Source: Bordetella parapertussis (GTDB lineage Bacteria > Pseudomonadota > Gammaproteobacteria > Burkholderiales > Burkholderiaceae_C). Taken from it: 15,655 nt of DNA. Shown piece by piece: positions 1 to 6,629 of the stretch. Location: the NCBI GenBank assembly GCA_945888535.1, contig CAMDAN010000056.1:1-15655 (forward strand), read 5' to 3'. The translations under genes and the position numbers were made by a program. The stretch's first letter is position 1. Every line of letters begins with the position of its first letter. The notes under the pieces were generated by a model that saw only the letters and a program-made list of their open reading frames with translations, did no database searches and had not been told where the DNA came from.

Positions 1-349
1 GGGCTGCACTACAGAAGCGATGCAGTTTCGTGACCGTTACAAAGATTTTGTAAAGGCCGGTGCCCATGTTTTCGGCGTTTCCCGCGACAACATGAAGTCC
101 CACGACGAATTCAAAGCAAAGTTAGAACTTCCGTTTGAACTCATTGCCGACACCGAAGAAAAAATGTGTCACATGTTTGGCGTAGTCAAAAATAAAATCA
201 TGTACGGCAAAAAGGTCAAAGGAATTGAGCGCAGCACGTTCTTGGTTGGCCCAGATGGCGTTCTTAAAGAAGAATGGCGCGGCCTGAAGGTATTGGGGCA
301 CGTTGATGATGTTCTCAAAGCAGTTAAGGCGCTTAAAAAAGCCACTTAA
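1..349 (+). CDS. bcp: Bcp/PrxQ-type peroxiredoxin, 3' part only
   Basis: Thiol peroxidase of the AhpC/TSA superfamily that reduces hydrogen peroxide and organic hydroperoxides in the cytoplasm. The gene runs in from the left edge; the reading frame is set by codon 2-4 and begins G-C-T-T-E-A-M, matching the active-site region of Bcp proteins, so the Cys codon at 5-7 is the peroxidatic Cys. About 40 N-terminal residues are missing. The later motifs FGVSRD, MYGK and STFLVGPDG are typical of the family. In E. coli Bcp the resolving Cys lies five residues after the peroxidatic one; here that place holds Met. The only other visible Cys (in KMCHMFG) aligns with E. coli Cys99, which is not the resolving residue, so a one-Cys mechanism is likely. 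The gene ends with TAA and is followed by a strong terminator. Family assignment is secure; the one-Cys reading is inferred. Confidence 0.93.
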   Translation, partial: GCTTEAMQFRDRYKDFVKAGAHVFGVSRDNMKSHDEFKAKLELPFELIADTEEKMCHMFGVVKNKIMYGKKVKGIERSTFLVGPDGVLKEEWRGLKVLGHVDDVLKAVKALKKAT

Positions 350-412
350 TTGAGTCACACGGCTCATGCATAATAGTTGCATGCTGTTCCAGTTTTCGAA
401 AAAACAACTTAT

Positions 413-441
413 AAAAGCCGCCTTGGCCCAAGGCGGCTTTT
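413..441 (+). terminator. Rho-independent terminator after bcp
   Basis: An inverted repeat with a 12-bp stem (AAAAGCCGCCTT / AAGGCGGCTTTT) and a 5-nt loop, GC-rich in the middle and ending in TTTT. It lies 64 bp after the peroxiredoxin stop and before phoH, so it should end the bcp transcript. The symmetric A and T flanks mean it could work in both directions. The rest of 350-490 shows no gene; a phoH promoter must lie here or further upstream but none stands out. Confidence 0.88.
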
Positions 442-490
442 CCATTTTTACAGCCTCGGTTTTCTGACTTCTCTTCTCACTTTTTAAACC

Positions 491-2140
491 ATGCCACTTC
501 CTCCTGCCCCGACAAAACGTGCCGATCGACTTCTTGGTAAATCCTCGAACGCTATGGAGTCTTCCGCTTCAGGGCCCGGAAAGCGTAAAACACCCCCCGC
601 GCAAGTGGTAAGCGCTAAGCAGTCCAGTGTGAAAAAGACCTCGGCGACCGCCCCGAAGGTGATTGCCGCTGCACACAAGCCAGTGTCTTTTGATCGAGCC
701 ATTCCAAGCCCTGCCCCCAGCCCTGTTCTCTCCAAAAAGTCCAAATCCAAGGGACCTAGCAAACTTTTTGTACTCGACACCAACGTCCTGCTTCACGACC
801 CCATGTGCTTGTTCCGATTTGAAGAACATGACATTTTCCTGCCCATGATCGTGCTCGAAGAGCTTGATGGCCACAAAAAGGGAATGACTGAAGTGGCTCG
901 CAACGCACGCCAAACCAGCCGAACCTTGGATGCGCTCGCTGGAACACCGGGGGCCGACATTACGGCAGGCTTCATGCTCAACAGCACGGGGCAGCGGGAA
1001 GCCAAAGGCAAGCTTTTATTCCAAACGCAGCCTTTGGATTACTCCCTGCCCAGTAGCTTGCCCCAAGGCAAAGCGGACAACCAAATTCTTGGAGTTGTTG
1101 AGGCCTTGCGCCAGAAATTTGCTCCTCGTGAAGTGGTTTTAGTTTCCAAAGATATCAATATGCGCGTCAAAGCGCGAGCTTTAGGCTTGGCAACCGATGA
1201 CTACCAGAACGACAAGGCACTTGAAGACGGCGACTTGCTTTACTCCGGCGCCCTAGCGCTACCCACGGACTTTTGGGCAACCCACGGCCAAAGTGTAGAA
1301 AGCTGGCAGCAAGGACAACACACCTTTTACAAGGTTGCAGGGCCTTCCGTACCTTACATGTTGATTAACCAGTTTGTTTACTTCGAGTCGCCTGGTGAAC
1401 CTAGCCTCTATGCCCGCGTGACAGAAATCCGTGGTGACATTGCCGTCCTTAAAACCCTCAAAGACTTCACGCACCTTAAAAATGCGGTGTGGGGTGTGAT
1501 TGCGCGTAATCGGGAACAAAATTTCGCCCTTAATTTGCTCACTGACCCGGAAGTCGATTTCGTCACTCTGACCGGTACGGCGGGAACCGGAAAAACCTTG
1601 ATGGCACTGGCTTCTGGACTCACCCAAGTATTGGATGACCGACGCTACACCGAAATTATCGTCACGCGTGCCACTGTCAGTGTGGGCGAAGACATTGGCT
1701 TTTTACCTGGGAGTGAAGAGGAAAAAATGGGCCCTTGGATGGGCGCATTGGACGACAACCTCGAAGTCTTAGGCAAGGCCGATACCAGCGCAGGCGAATG
1801 GGGCCGCGCTGCTACCAATGAACTGATTCGCAGCCGCATCAAAATTAAGAGCATGAACTTCATGCGCGGGCGAACCTTTTTAAATAAGTACGTCATCATC
1901 GATGAAGCCCAAAACTTAACCCCTAAACAAATGAAGACGCTGATTACCCGGGCCGGGCCAGGTACAAAAATCGTCTGCATGGGAAATCTGGCACAGATCG
2001 ACACGCCCTACCTCACTGAAGGCTCCTCAGGCTTGACCTTTGCAGTGGACCGGTTCAAGGGCTGGCCCCATGGCGGCCACATCACGCTAGCCCGTGGCGA
2101 GCGCTCACGGCTGGCAGATTTTGCGAGCGAAGTGCTCTAA
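491..2140 (+). CDS. phoH: PhoH-family ATPase with N-terminal PIN domain
   Basis: Protein of 549 aa combining a PIN-type nuclease fold with a PhoH (RecA-like) ATPase, the PhoH2/YlaK architecture. Such proteins are thought to be ATP-dependent RNA helicase/ribonucleases; the exact target here is unknown. Residues 1-90 are Pro/Ser/Lys-rich and look disordered. The PIN domain spans about 91-235, with acidic candidates D96 (in LDTN), E124 (in VLEELD) and D221 (in SKDIN). The ATPase has Walker A GTAGTGKT at 362-369 and Walker B VIIDEAQN at 468-475. Both domains are intact. The ATG at 491 has only a weak Shine-Dalgarno, but the next in-frame ATG (codon 22) is still in the low-complexity stretch, so the start does not alter the domain picture. 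The gene is convergent with dnaB, separated by 7 bp with no visible terminator. Known PIN-PhoH pairs such as mycobacterial PhoAT-PhoH2 have an upstream antitoxin; none is seen here. Confidence 0.92.
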   Translation: MPLPPAPTKRADRLLGKSSNAMESSASGPGKRKTPPAQVVSAKQSSVKKTSATAPKVIAAAHKPVSFDRAIPSPAPSPVLSKKSKSKGPSKLFVLDTNVLLHDPMCLFRFEEHDIFLPMIVLEELDGHKKGMTEVARNARQTSRTLDALAGTPGADITAGFMLNSTGQREAKGKLLFQTQPLDYSLPSSLPQGKADNQILGVVEALRQKFAPREVVLVSKDINMRVKARALGLATDDYQNDKALEDGDLLYSGALALPTDFWATHGQSVESWQQGQHTFYKVAGPSVPYMLINQFVYFESPGEPSLYARVTEIRGDIAVLKTLKDFTHLKNAVWGVIARNREQNFALNLLTDPEVDFVTLTGTAGTGKTLMALASGLTQVLDDRRYTEIIVTRATVSVGEDIGFLPGSEEEKMGPWMGALDDNLEVLGKADTSAGEWGRAATNELIRSRIKIKSMNFMRGRTFLNKYVIIDEAQNLTPKQMKTLITRAGPGTKIVCMGNLAQIDTPYLTEGSSGLTFAVDRFKGWPHGGHITLARGERSRLADFASEVL

Positions 2141-2147
2141 GTCAGCC

Positions 2148-3551
2148 TTAGTAGTCGCCGCCTCCACCATGCGCCAGGCTCTCAAATTTGGTGATTTGGC
2201 GCATAAAGGCTAACTTTACTGTTCCGGTGGGGCCGTTACGTTGCTTGGCAATGATGATTTCTGCAACGCCTGGCTCTTTGCAGGCCTCTTTGGTGTAGTA
2301 CTCATCGCGGTAAATAAACATGATGATGTCTGCATCTTGCTCGATAGCGCCCGATTCACGCAAGTCACTCATCATCGGTCGCTTGTCGGGGCGCTGCTCG
2401 ACGCTGCGGTTGAGCTGCGACAAGGCAATCACCGGACACTTCAACTCTTTGGCTAGCATTTTCAAGCCCCGCGAGATTTCACCGAGCTCCGTGGCCCGGT
2501 TTTCTCCTTCGCTGCTGTTGCCGCTCATCAGCTGCAAGTAATCCACAACAATCAAACCGAGTTGGCCACACTGTCGAGACAGCCGTCTTGCATTGGCCCG
2601 TAACTCGCTAGAGGTCAGGCCTGCGCTTTCGTCAATGTGCAATGAAATCGTTCGTAATTTTTCGATAGCTTCCGATAACCTCGGCCATTCTTCGTCGGTC
2701 AGCTTGCCGGTTCTTAAGTGACCTTGGTCTATTCGGCCAATCGAACCCACAATACGCACTGCCAATTGCGCCGCACCCATTTCCATCGAGAAAACAGCCA
2801 CGGGCAGGCCTTCGTTCAGCGCCACATGCTCGGCAATATTGATGGCCAATGCCGTTTTACCCATTGAAGGCCGAGCTGCCAGAACCACAAGATCGCCCGC
2901 CTGCAAACCCGCAGTCATCCGATCAAGGTCATAAAAGCCAGTTGGCACTCCCGTCACATCATTGGGGTTGTCCGCCATCTCCTGAACGCGGTCTAAGAGC
3001 TTAACGACCAAGGTATCCATTCCTTGAAACCCTTGGCTGTTGCGTTTTCCTTGTTCGCCAATATTAAAAATCTTTTGCTCTGACTCATCTACGATCTCTG
3101 AGACGGGCCGCCCTTTGGTGTTGAAAGCATTGGTTGCAATTTCATCGCTTGCACTGACCAACTTGCGCAGGATGGAGCGGTCGCGAACGATTTCTGCGTA
3201 TCGGCGAATGTTGCTTGCACTTGGGACGTATTGGGCCAAGGAGTTCAGGTAGGCCAGTCCGCCCACCTCCTCAGCACGCCCCTGGCTTTGCATGTGCTCA
3301 AACACGGTGATGACATCCGCGGGCTTGTTGGCGTTAATGAGGGCCCCAATCGCGGAGTAGATCAATCGGTGCTCATAACGGTAAAAATCACCGTCAAAAA
3401 CCACGTCTCCCACCCGATCCCAAGCGCTGTTGTCCAACAGCAAACCGCCGAGCACGCTGGATTCACCTTCAATAGAGTGCGGCGGAATGCGCAACTGCGC
3501 AATTTGACGGTCTGGCTCTAGACTGTCCAATGCAGAAAGTTCGGCTGACAT
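2148..3551 (-). CDS. dnaB: Replicative DNA helicase DnaB
   Basis: Hexameric 5'-3' helicase that unwinds DNA at the replication fork and recruits DnaG primase. The protein has 467 aa, a normal length, so no intein is present. The N-terminal primase-interaction domain (about 20-125) is followed by a linker and a RecA-like motor from about 185. Visible motifs are Walker A ARPSMGKTA at 226-234, Walker B around LIVVDYLQLM at 333-342, the DNA-binding stretch LRESGAIEQDAD, and KQRNGPTG near 436-443 containing the probable arginine finger. The ATG at 3549-3551 is preceded by AGGA at good spacing. In many betaproteobacteria dnaB follows rplI directly; here an IS3-family element lies between them. The remaining leader between ATG and IS end is only 67 bp (3552-3618). 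No strong promoter is evident in it, so dnaB expression may depend partly on IS-derived sequence (inference). Confidence 0.97.
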   Translation of the reverse strand: MSAELSALDSLEPDRQIAQLRIPPHSIEGESSVLGGLLLDNSAWDRVGDVVFDGDFYRYEHRLIYSAIGALINANKPADVITVFEHMQSQGRAEEVGGLAYLNSLAQYVPSASNIRRYAEIVRDRSILRKLVSASDEIATNAFNTKGRPVSEIVDESEQKIFNIGEQGKRNSQGFQGMDTLVVKLLDRVQEMADNPNDVTGVPTGFYDLDRMTAGLQAGDLVVLAARPSMGKTALAINIAEHVALNEGLPVAVFSMEMGAAQLAVRIVGSIGRIDQGHLRTGKLTDEEWPRLSEAIEKLRTISLHIDESAGLTSSELRANARRLSRQCGQLGLIVVDYLQLMSGNSSEGENRATELGEISRGLKMLAKELKCPVIALSQLNRSVEQRPDKRPMMSDLRESGAIEQDADIIMFIYRDEYYTKEACKEPGVAEIIIAKQRNGPTGTVKLAFMRQITKFESLAHGGGGDY

Positions 3552-3615
3552 GGGTTTCCTAAAGGCTCATCGATAGATAAAACGCAACGTTAACAGAAAG
3601 TCGCGCTGGTACAAG

Positions 3616-3618
3616 AAA
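3616..3618. repeat. IS target-site duplication AAA (left copy)
   Basis: AAA abuts the left terminus of the IS and is matched by AAA at 4961-4963 abutting the right terminus. Three base pairs is a normal duplication length for IS3-family elements. The sequence is A-rich on both sides, so chance identity cannot be excluded. Confidence 0.7.
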
Positions 3619-3646
3619 TGACCCGTCCTACTATAGGTTGACACCT
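3619..3646 (+). repeat. IS terminal inverted repeat (transposase 3' end)
   Basis: 28-bp terminus starting TGACCC and ending GTTGACACCT, with 23 of 28 positions matching the other terminus. The stop codon of orfB (TAG on the minus strand, 3631-3633) lies inside this repeat. On the minus strand, 3630-3635 reads TATAGT, a -10-like hexamer pointing out of the element toward dnaB. Confidence 0.93.
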
Positions 3647-4509
3647 GTGGATGGAGTATTTCCTGGCTGATGGACTTCAGCCAAAGACGCCCGATGTACC
3701 TCATCGGGCGTTTTCAATTGTAGAGAGAAATGGGGTCGCTCAAAGTTGTAGATTGACACGGACTCATCGACCATTCGCCTAGCCTGTTCAAGGTCAGCGG
3801 GGCGCTGCAGCAGAAACTCCCCCTTAAGAATTCCATTGATGCGTTCGGCCAGCGCATTTTGATAGCAGTCATAGCCGTCGGTCATGGAGCACGTCAATCC
3901 GTGCACCCGATGAAGCTTCTGATAGGCATCAGAGCAATACTGAATGCCCCTGTCGGAATGGTGAATAAGTCGCTGCTGGCTTTGACGACGTTTGAGCGCG
4001 GCCTTCAAGGCCTGACTGACCTGCTCAGTGTGCAAGCTGTCATGAATGTGATGTCCTACGATCTTTCGAGAGTAGGCATCGGTCACCAAACTCAGGTAGA
4101 CAAATCCACTGTGAGTGGGCAAATAGGTGATATCAGCCACCCAGACTTGCTCAGCTGCGTAGGGTTGAACCTGCGCACTGCCTGCTTTGAGCAGATTCGG
4201 GTGGCGGCGAAATCGATGGTGACTGTCCGTGGTCTTGTGGTACGCCCGCCGGGGAGCTACGAGCATGTGTGACTGGCGCAAGATGGCGAACAGCGCATCG
4301 CGCCCGACCTTCAGCCCCTCGCCTCCCAACTGCTCCGTTAGTAGATGGTGTAACTTGCGCGTCCCAAGCCGAGGCTGTCGCAGCCGCTTGGAGCGAACCA
4401 GTTCAATCACCCGCTCGTTGCATTGGCGTACCTCGTCTTGGCGGTGCAGCCCTTGATAATACGCCTGTCGGCTCATGCCTATGTGGCGGCAAGCCCTGCA
4501 AACGCTCAA
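3631..4509 (-). CDS. IS3-family transposase OrfB (DDE integrase core)
   Basis: Catalytic part of the transposase, 292 aa as an open frame. The rve/RNase H-like core shows a DD(35)E triad: D126 in VADITYL, D186 in HHSDRGIQY and E222 in NALAERING with Lys229 nearby. The N-terminal part (1-90) carries the helical region usual in IS3 OrfB proteins (SVCRACRHIG, then LGTRKLHHLL). The frame's first start codon is TTG at 4507-4509, overlapping the orfA stop by two bases. The open frame continues upstream of it to the slippery site, so the functional protein is more likely the OrfAB fusion made by -1 frameshifting (425 aa from 4907 to 3631) than a product of independent initiation. Key residues and length look intact. 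Confidence 0.93.
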   Translation of the reverse strand: MSVCRACRHIGMSRQAYYQGLHRQDEVRQCNERVIELVRSKRLRQPRLGTRKLHHLLTEQLGGEGLKVGRDALFAILRQSHMLVAPRRAYHKTTDSHHRFRRHPNLLKAGSAQVQPYAAEQVWVADITYLPTHSGFVYLSLVTDAYSRKIVGHHIHDSLHTEQVSQALKAALKRRQSQQRLIHHSDRGIQYCSDAYQKLHRVHGLTCSMTDGYDCYQNALAERINGILKGEFLLQRPADLEQARRMVDESVSIYNFERPHFSLQLKTPDEVHRASLAEVHQPGNTPSTGVNL

Positions 4510-4907
4510 GCCTTTGACGAGCTTTTGCGAGAGGACTTGCCCAAAGGCTTTTTTACGACACGCACCCCGTAATCTTTCTTGAGCACGTCCAGCACCGCTT
4601 CAAACAGCTGTGCCTTCTCCTGCGCATCTTTGAGCTGAACTTCCAACTCTTTGATTCGTTGCTCGGGTGTAGATGGTTTGGATGTACCTGGATTGGATAG
4701 ATGGTTCATGCAGGCAGATGATGCCATCGTGCCCCAACGTTGCTGACCGTGCTTGCGCAGCCAGACCAAAACCGTAGAGCGACCCTGAATGCCGTAGCGT
4801 CGCTGCGCCTCTTTATAGGTCAATTCGCCTTTTTCTATTTGATCAACCACACTGAGTTTAAAAGCCAGTGTGTAATCGCGCTGGCTTCGCTTGATGCCTG
4901 ATTCCAT
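4506..4907 (-). CDS. IS3-family transposase OrfA (HTH and coiled coil)
   Basis: DNA-binding part of the transposase, 133 aa. Residues about 10-53 form a helix-turn-helix of the IS3 OrfA type (LAFKLSVVDQIEKGELTYKE followed by GIQGRSTVLVWLRKHG), used to bind the terminal repeats. Residues about 81-112 form a heptad-like coiled coil (leucine zipper) for multimerisation. The ATG at 4905-4907 follows AAAGGG at suitable spacing. Its last 13 codons lie beyond the frameshift site, so these belong only to the unshifted product, which may act as a regulator of transposition, as shown for other IS3-family members. A TTGACA hexamer on the minus strand inside the nearby terminal repeat (4936-4941) could be a -35 box, but no good -10 follows. 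Confidence 0.93.
   Translation of the reverse strand: MESGIKRSQRDYTLAFKLSVVDQIEKGELTYKEAQRRYGIQGRSTVLVWLRKHGQQRWGTMASSACMNHLSNPGTSKPSTPEQRIKELEVQLKDAQEKAQLFEAVLDVLKKDYGVRVVKKPLGKSSRKSSSKA
4548..4554 (-). promoter_or_regulatory. A AAA AAG slippery heptamer for -1 frameshifting (OrfAB)
   Basis: On the minus strand the sequence reads GTA AAA AAG in the orfA frame, a canonical X-XXY-YYZ heptamer of the A6G type used by IS3-family elements. Slipping back one base gives AAA AAA GCC TTT and enters the orfB frame, which is open through to its stop at 3631. An inverted repeat follows directly: AAGCCTTTG (minus strand of 4542-4550) and CAAAGGCTT (minus strand of 4508-4516), nine perfect pairs around a 25-nt loop. 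This could stimulate slippage. The orfA stop codon is at the end of the distal arm. Confidence 0.88.
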
Positions 4908-4932
4908 TTGACTTGCCCTTTCTGAGGAGAAA

Positions 4933-4960
4933 AGGTGTCAACTTATTTCAGGAGGGGTCA
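4933..4960 (-). repeat. IS terminal inverted repeat (transposase 5' end)
   Basis: Read on the minus strand it starts TGACCC and ends GTTGACACCT, matching the other terminus at 23 of 28 positions. It lies 25 bp upstream of the orfA start. The TTGACA inside it points toward orfA. Confidence 0.93.
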
Positions 4961-4963
4961 AAA
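4961..4963. repeat. IS target-site duplication AAA (right copy)
   Basis: AAA directly outside the right IS terminus, matching 3616-3618. It is followed within eight bases by the U-tract of the rplI terminator, placing the insertion point at the edge of that terminator. Confidence 0.7.
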
Positions 4964-4967
4964 GCAA

Positions 4968-5003
4968 TAAAAAAGCCGCGAGGGACAGGCCCTTGCGGCT
5001 TTT
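4968..5003 (-). terminator. Rho-independent terminator after rplI
   Basis: On the minus strand, a 14-pair stem (AAAAGCCGCAAGGG with CCCTCGCGGCTTTT, one G-T pair) around a 5-nt loop, followed by a run of T. It lies 23 bp after the rplI stop and should end the rpsF-priB-rpsR-rplI transcript. Its presence implies that dnaB had its own promoter even before the IS inserted beyond it. Confidence 0.9.
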
Positions 5004-5026
5004 CAGATCACCAAAGTGATTAAAGC

Positions 5027-5479
5027 TTACGCAGTTTCACCGTAGACAGAAACGGTGATATCCACCACGACGTCGGTATGCAAAGCCACGCTGACCGTGC
5101 TATCACCCACCACCTTGAGAGGTCCGTTGGGCATGCGAATATTGGCTTTGGCCACTTCGTAACCCGCTTTCACCAACTCTTGGGCGATATCGGCGTTGGT
5201 CACTGAGCCAAATAAACGTCCATCGACGCCTGCTTTTTGGGTCAACTTGATCGTGGTTCCAGCCAACTTTTCGCCCAGCTTTTGGCTTTCTGCCAATTTA
5301 GCTGCTGCTGCTTTTTCCAGTTCGACGCGACGGGCTTCGAATTCTGCTTTCGCAGATTCGGTCGCACGGCGTGCACGGCCATAAGGAATTAAGAAATTGC
5401 GAGCGTAACCGTCTTTCACCCTGACGATTTCACCGAGGTTGCCGAGGTTAACGACCTTTTCGAGAAGAATAATTTGCAT
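5027..5479 (-). CDS. rplI: 50S ribosomal protein L9 (bL9)
   Basis: Large-subunit protein that binds 23S rRNA at the base of the L1 stalk and helps keep reading frame. The 150-aa length is normal. The N-terminal domain carries the L9 signature: [13 protein letters not shown], then [16 protein letters not shown] at about residues 21-36. A long connecting helix rich in Ala/Glu/Lys (about 41-75) leads to the C-terminal RNA-binding domain. The ATG is preceded by AAGGAG that overlaps the rpsR stop codon region; the two genes are 11 bp apart, so they are cotranscribed and probably translationally linked. It is the last gene of the operon. Confidence 0.98.
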   Translation of the reverse strand: MQIILLEKVVNLGNLGEIVRVKDGYARNFLIPYGRARRATESAKAEFEARRVELEKAAAAKLAESQKLGEKLAGTTIKLTQKAGVDGRLFGSVTNADIAQELVKAGYEVAKANIRMPNGPLKVVGDSTVSVALHTDVVVDITVSVYGETA

Positions 5480-5490
5480 GGTCGTGCTCC

Positions 5491-5772
5491 TTAGATCTTG
5501 TGTTGATCGCTGTACGGCAGCAACGCCAAAAAGCGAGCGCGCTTGATAGCGGTGTTGAGTTGGCGCTGGAAAATTGCGCGGGTGCCGGTCAAACGTGCGG
5601 GAATGATCTTGCCGTTTTCAGCAATAAAGTCACGCAAGGTGTCGATGTCTTTGTAGTCAATCTCTTCAACGCCAGTGACGGTGAAGCGGCAAAAACGCTT
5701 GCGTTTGAACAAGAGGGATTGCGTATTGCGCTTTGGGCGCTTGTCTTTGTTAAATTTCTTAAATGTGGCCAT
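5491..5772 (-). CDS. rpsR: 30S ribosomal protein S18 (bS18)
   Basis: Small-subunit protein that pairs with S6 on the 16S rRNA platform. The 93-aa length is typical of betaproteobacteria. Visible family features are the basic N-terminus ([12 protein letters not shown]), the RKRFCRF segment, [13 protein letters not shown], and [11 protein letters not shown] followed by [19 protein letters not shown]. Only one Cys is present, so it does not have the four-Cys zinc form found in some bacteria. The ATG at 5770-5772 has an ideal AGGAGG upstream. It lies 14 bp after priB and 11 bp before rplI. Confidence 0.98.
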   Translation of the reverse strand: MATFKKFNKDKRPKRNTQSLLFKRKRFCRFTVTGVEEIDYKDIDTLRDFIAENGKIIPARLTGTRAIFQRQLNTAIKRARFLALLPYSDQHKI

Positions 5773-5786
5773 GGGGCCTCCTAAAA

Positions 5787-6080
5787 TTAAATTTGCGAAA
5801 ATTCTTGAATATGCAAAACCACCGATTTACCGTGGCGGGCGTTGGCTAGAAATCCTTTGAATTCCCAGCGGCTGCCAATGGACTGCTTCACTAGCCTTTC
5901 AGCCAATGCACCAAAAGCCATCGCTTTCAGTACTGCTTTCACTTGCCGCTTTGCGCCTATTTCAAAAACTTCGGACTCGTGTTCGAGAACCAAATTCAGG
6001 GCTGGAATTCCAGCGGGCGTATACCTTAGGGCCTCAGCCTCTGCGATCATTGCGCTTAGAACAAGTAAATTAGCATCCAC
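5787..6080 (-). CDS. priB: Primosomal replication protein N (PriB)
   Basis: Single-stranded DNA-binding OB-fold protein that stimulates PriA during restart of stalled replication forks. The 97-aa length fits the family. Recognisable parts are [19 protein letters not shown] (about 19-37), then the strand [11 protein letters not shown] and the C-terminal [11 protein letters not shown] with VLHIQEF. The start is GTG at 6078-6080; the upstream frame closes at a TAA before any ATG, and a GGGA directly abuts the start, closer than usual. It lies between rpsF (31 bp upstream) and rpsR (14 bp downstream), the canonical position in beta- and gammaproteobacteria, which supports the call. Confidence 0.93.
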   Translation of the reverse strand: MDANLLVLSAMIAEAEALRYTPAGIPALNLVLEHESEVFEIGAKRQVKAVLKAMAFGALAERLVKQSIGSRWEFKGFLANARHGKSVVLHIQEFSQI

Positions 6081-6111
6081 TCCCGGTAAAAAAATGATTT
6101 ACACCAAGCGA

Positions 6112-6477
6112 TTAAGCCTGGTATTCAGCCTGTTGGGTTTTACGTGCGTCTTCACGCTCTACGGTCTTCATCATGGAAGAAGGGCCGGCTTCGGCTTTCT
6201 TCTTCAAGACAGTCAGATGGCGCAAAACAGCGTCGTTAAATTTGAACGCATGCTCCAACTCAGCCATCACCGCTTGATCGGCTTCGATGTTGACGCAAAG
6301 GTAATGGGCTTTAGCCAATTTGTTGATCATGTAAACCATCTGACGACGGCCCCAGTCTTCAACACGGTGCACTTTTCCACCGCCAGCGGTGATCATGCCC
6401 TTGTAACGCTCCAGCATGGCTGGAACTTGCTCGCTCTGATCCGGGTGGATCATGAGAATGATTTCATAATGACGCAT
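6112..6477 (-). CDS. rpsF: 30S ribosomal protein S6 (bS6)
   Basis: Small-subunit protein that forms a heterodimer with S18 on the 16S rRNA platform. The 121 aa begin [17 protein letters not shown], the conserved first strand of S6, and contain the [17 protein letters not shown] segment (about 45-61). The C-terminal tail is charged and longer than the fold needs, as is common. The ATG at 6475-6477 follows AAGGAG at ideal distance. It is the first gene of rpsF-priB-rpsR-rplI; a promoter-like -10 and a terminator-like hairpin lie upstream. In other bacteria S6:S18 can bind their own mRNA leader. Confidence 0.98.
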   Translation of the reverse strand: MRHYEIILMIHPDQSEQVPAMLERYKGMITAGGGKVHRVEDWGRRQMVYMINKLAKAHYLCVNIEADQAVMAELEHAFKFNDAVLRHLTVLKKKAEAGPSSMMKTVEREDARKTQQAEYQA

Positions 6478-6512
6478 TGATACTCCTTGTGGATTACCCA
6501 GAATTTGGGATG

Positions 6513-6547
6513 AAAAAGCTGCCCTCAGCGTCTAATTGAGGTGCAGC
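6513..6547 (-). terminator. Terminator-like hairpin in the rpsF leader (possible attenuator)
   Basis: On the minus strand: GCTGC, one unpaired A, CCTCA, a 9-nt loop, then TGAGG and GCAGC followed by TTTTT. This is a 10-pair GC-rich stem with a single bulge and a U-run, i.e. an intrinsic-terminator shape. It lies between the TATAAT at 6563-6568 and the rpsF ATG, about 36 bp before the start codon. It may end read-through from the symporter operon, or act as an attenuator in the rpsF leader. The sequence alone does not decide. Confidence 0.65.
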
Positions 6548-6562
6548 AAGGCGAAGCCTATG

Positions 6563-6568
6563 ATTATA
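6563..6568 (-). promoter_or_regulatory. rpsF: Candidate -10 box (TATAAT) for the rpsF operon
   Basis: A perfect TATAAT on the minus strand, about 85 bp before the rpsF start. The -35 region at normal spacing (around CGCCTC) is poor. An inverted repeat GCCTCA-9 nt-TGAGGC (6569-6589) sits directly upstream of the -10, covering the spacer, and could be an operator or simply a weak terminator for the symporter gene. Confidence 0.6.
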
Positions 6569-6629
6569 GCCTCAAAACCGCTCTGAGGCGGCTAAGCCGG
6601 GTTACGAGGACCCCAGAGGTATTAAATCG

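Larger units (their letters stand above)
3619..4960 (-). mobile_element. Complete IS3-family insertion sequence (1342 bp)
   Basis: Both ends are visible. The left terminus begins TGACCCGTCCT and the reverse complement of the right terminus begins TGACCCCTCCT; over 28 bp the two match at 23 positions and share an inner block GTTGACACCT. Directly outside are AAA at 3616-3618 and AAA at 4961-4963, a 3-bp target duplication as expected for IS3-family elements. Inside are orfA and orfB on the minus strand in the usual -1 phase, with a frameshift site between them. The catalytic triad is intact and no stop breaks either frame, so the element could still be active. It landed just beyond the U-tract of the rplI terminator and upstream of dnaB, with its transposase in the same direction as dnaB. 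The subgroup within IS3 was not determined. Confidence 0.95.

Noticed and set aside
491-3551. A PIN toxin with cognate antitoxin, or an intein in DnaB
   Set aside because: No small antitoxin-like gene precedes phoH; the PIN domain is part of a standard PIN-PhoH protein. DnaB is normal in length with uninterrupted motifs.
413-5003. Shared AAAAGCCGC / GCGGCTTTT cores in the bcp and rplI terminators as members of a repeat family
   Set aside because: The shared stretch is only the short stem core that terminators often have in common; loops and flanks differ.
5842-6480. A 212-codon plus-strand open frame antisense to priB and rpsF
   Set aside because: It lies opposite two clearly recognisable genes, has no family resemblance I can see, and its length follows from the codon pattern of the true strand.
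6478-6562. Classical S6:S18 mRNA-binding motif in the rpsF leader
   Set aside because: A hairpin is present, but I do not see the CCG-containing internal loop that defines the known motif, so I list only the hairpin.
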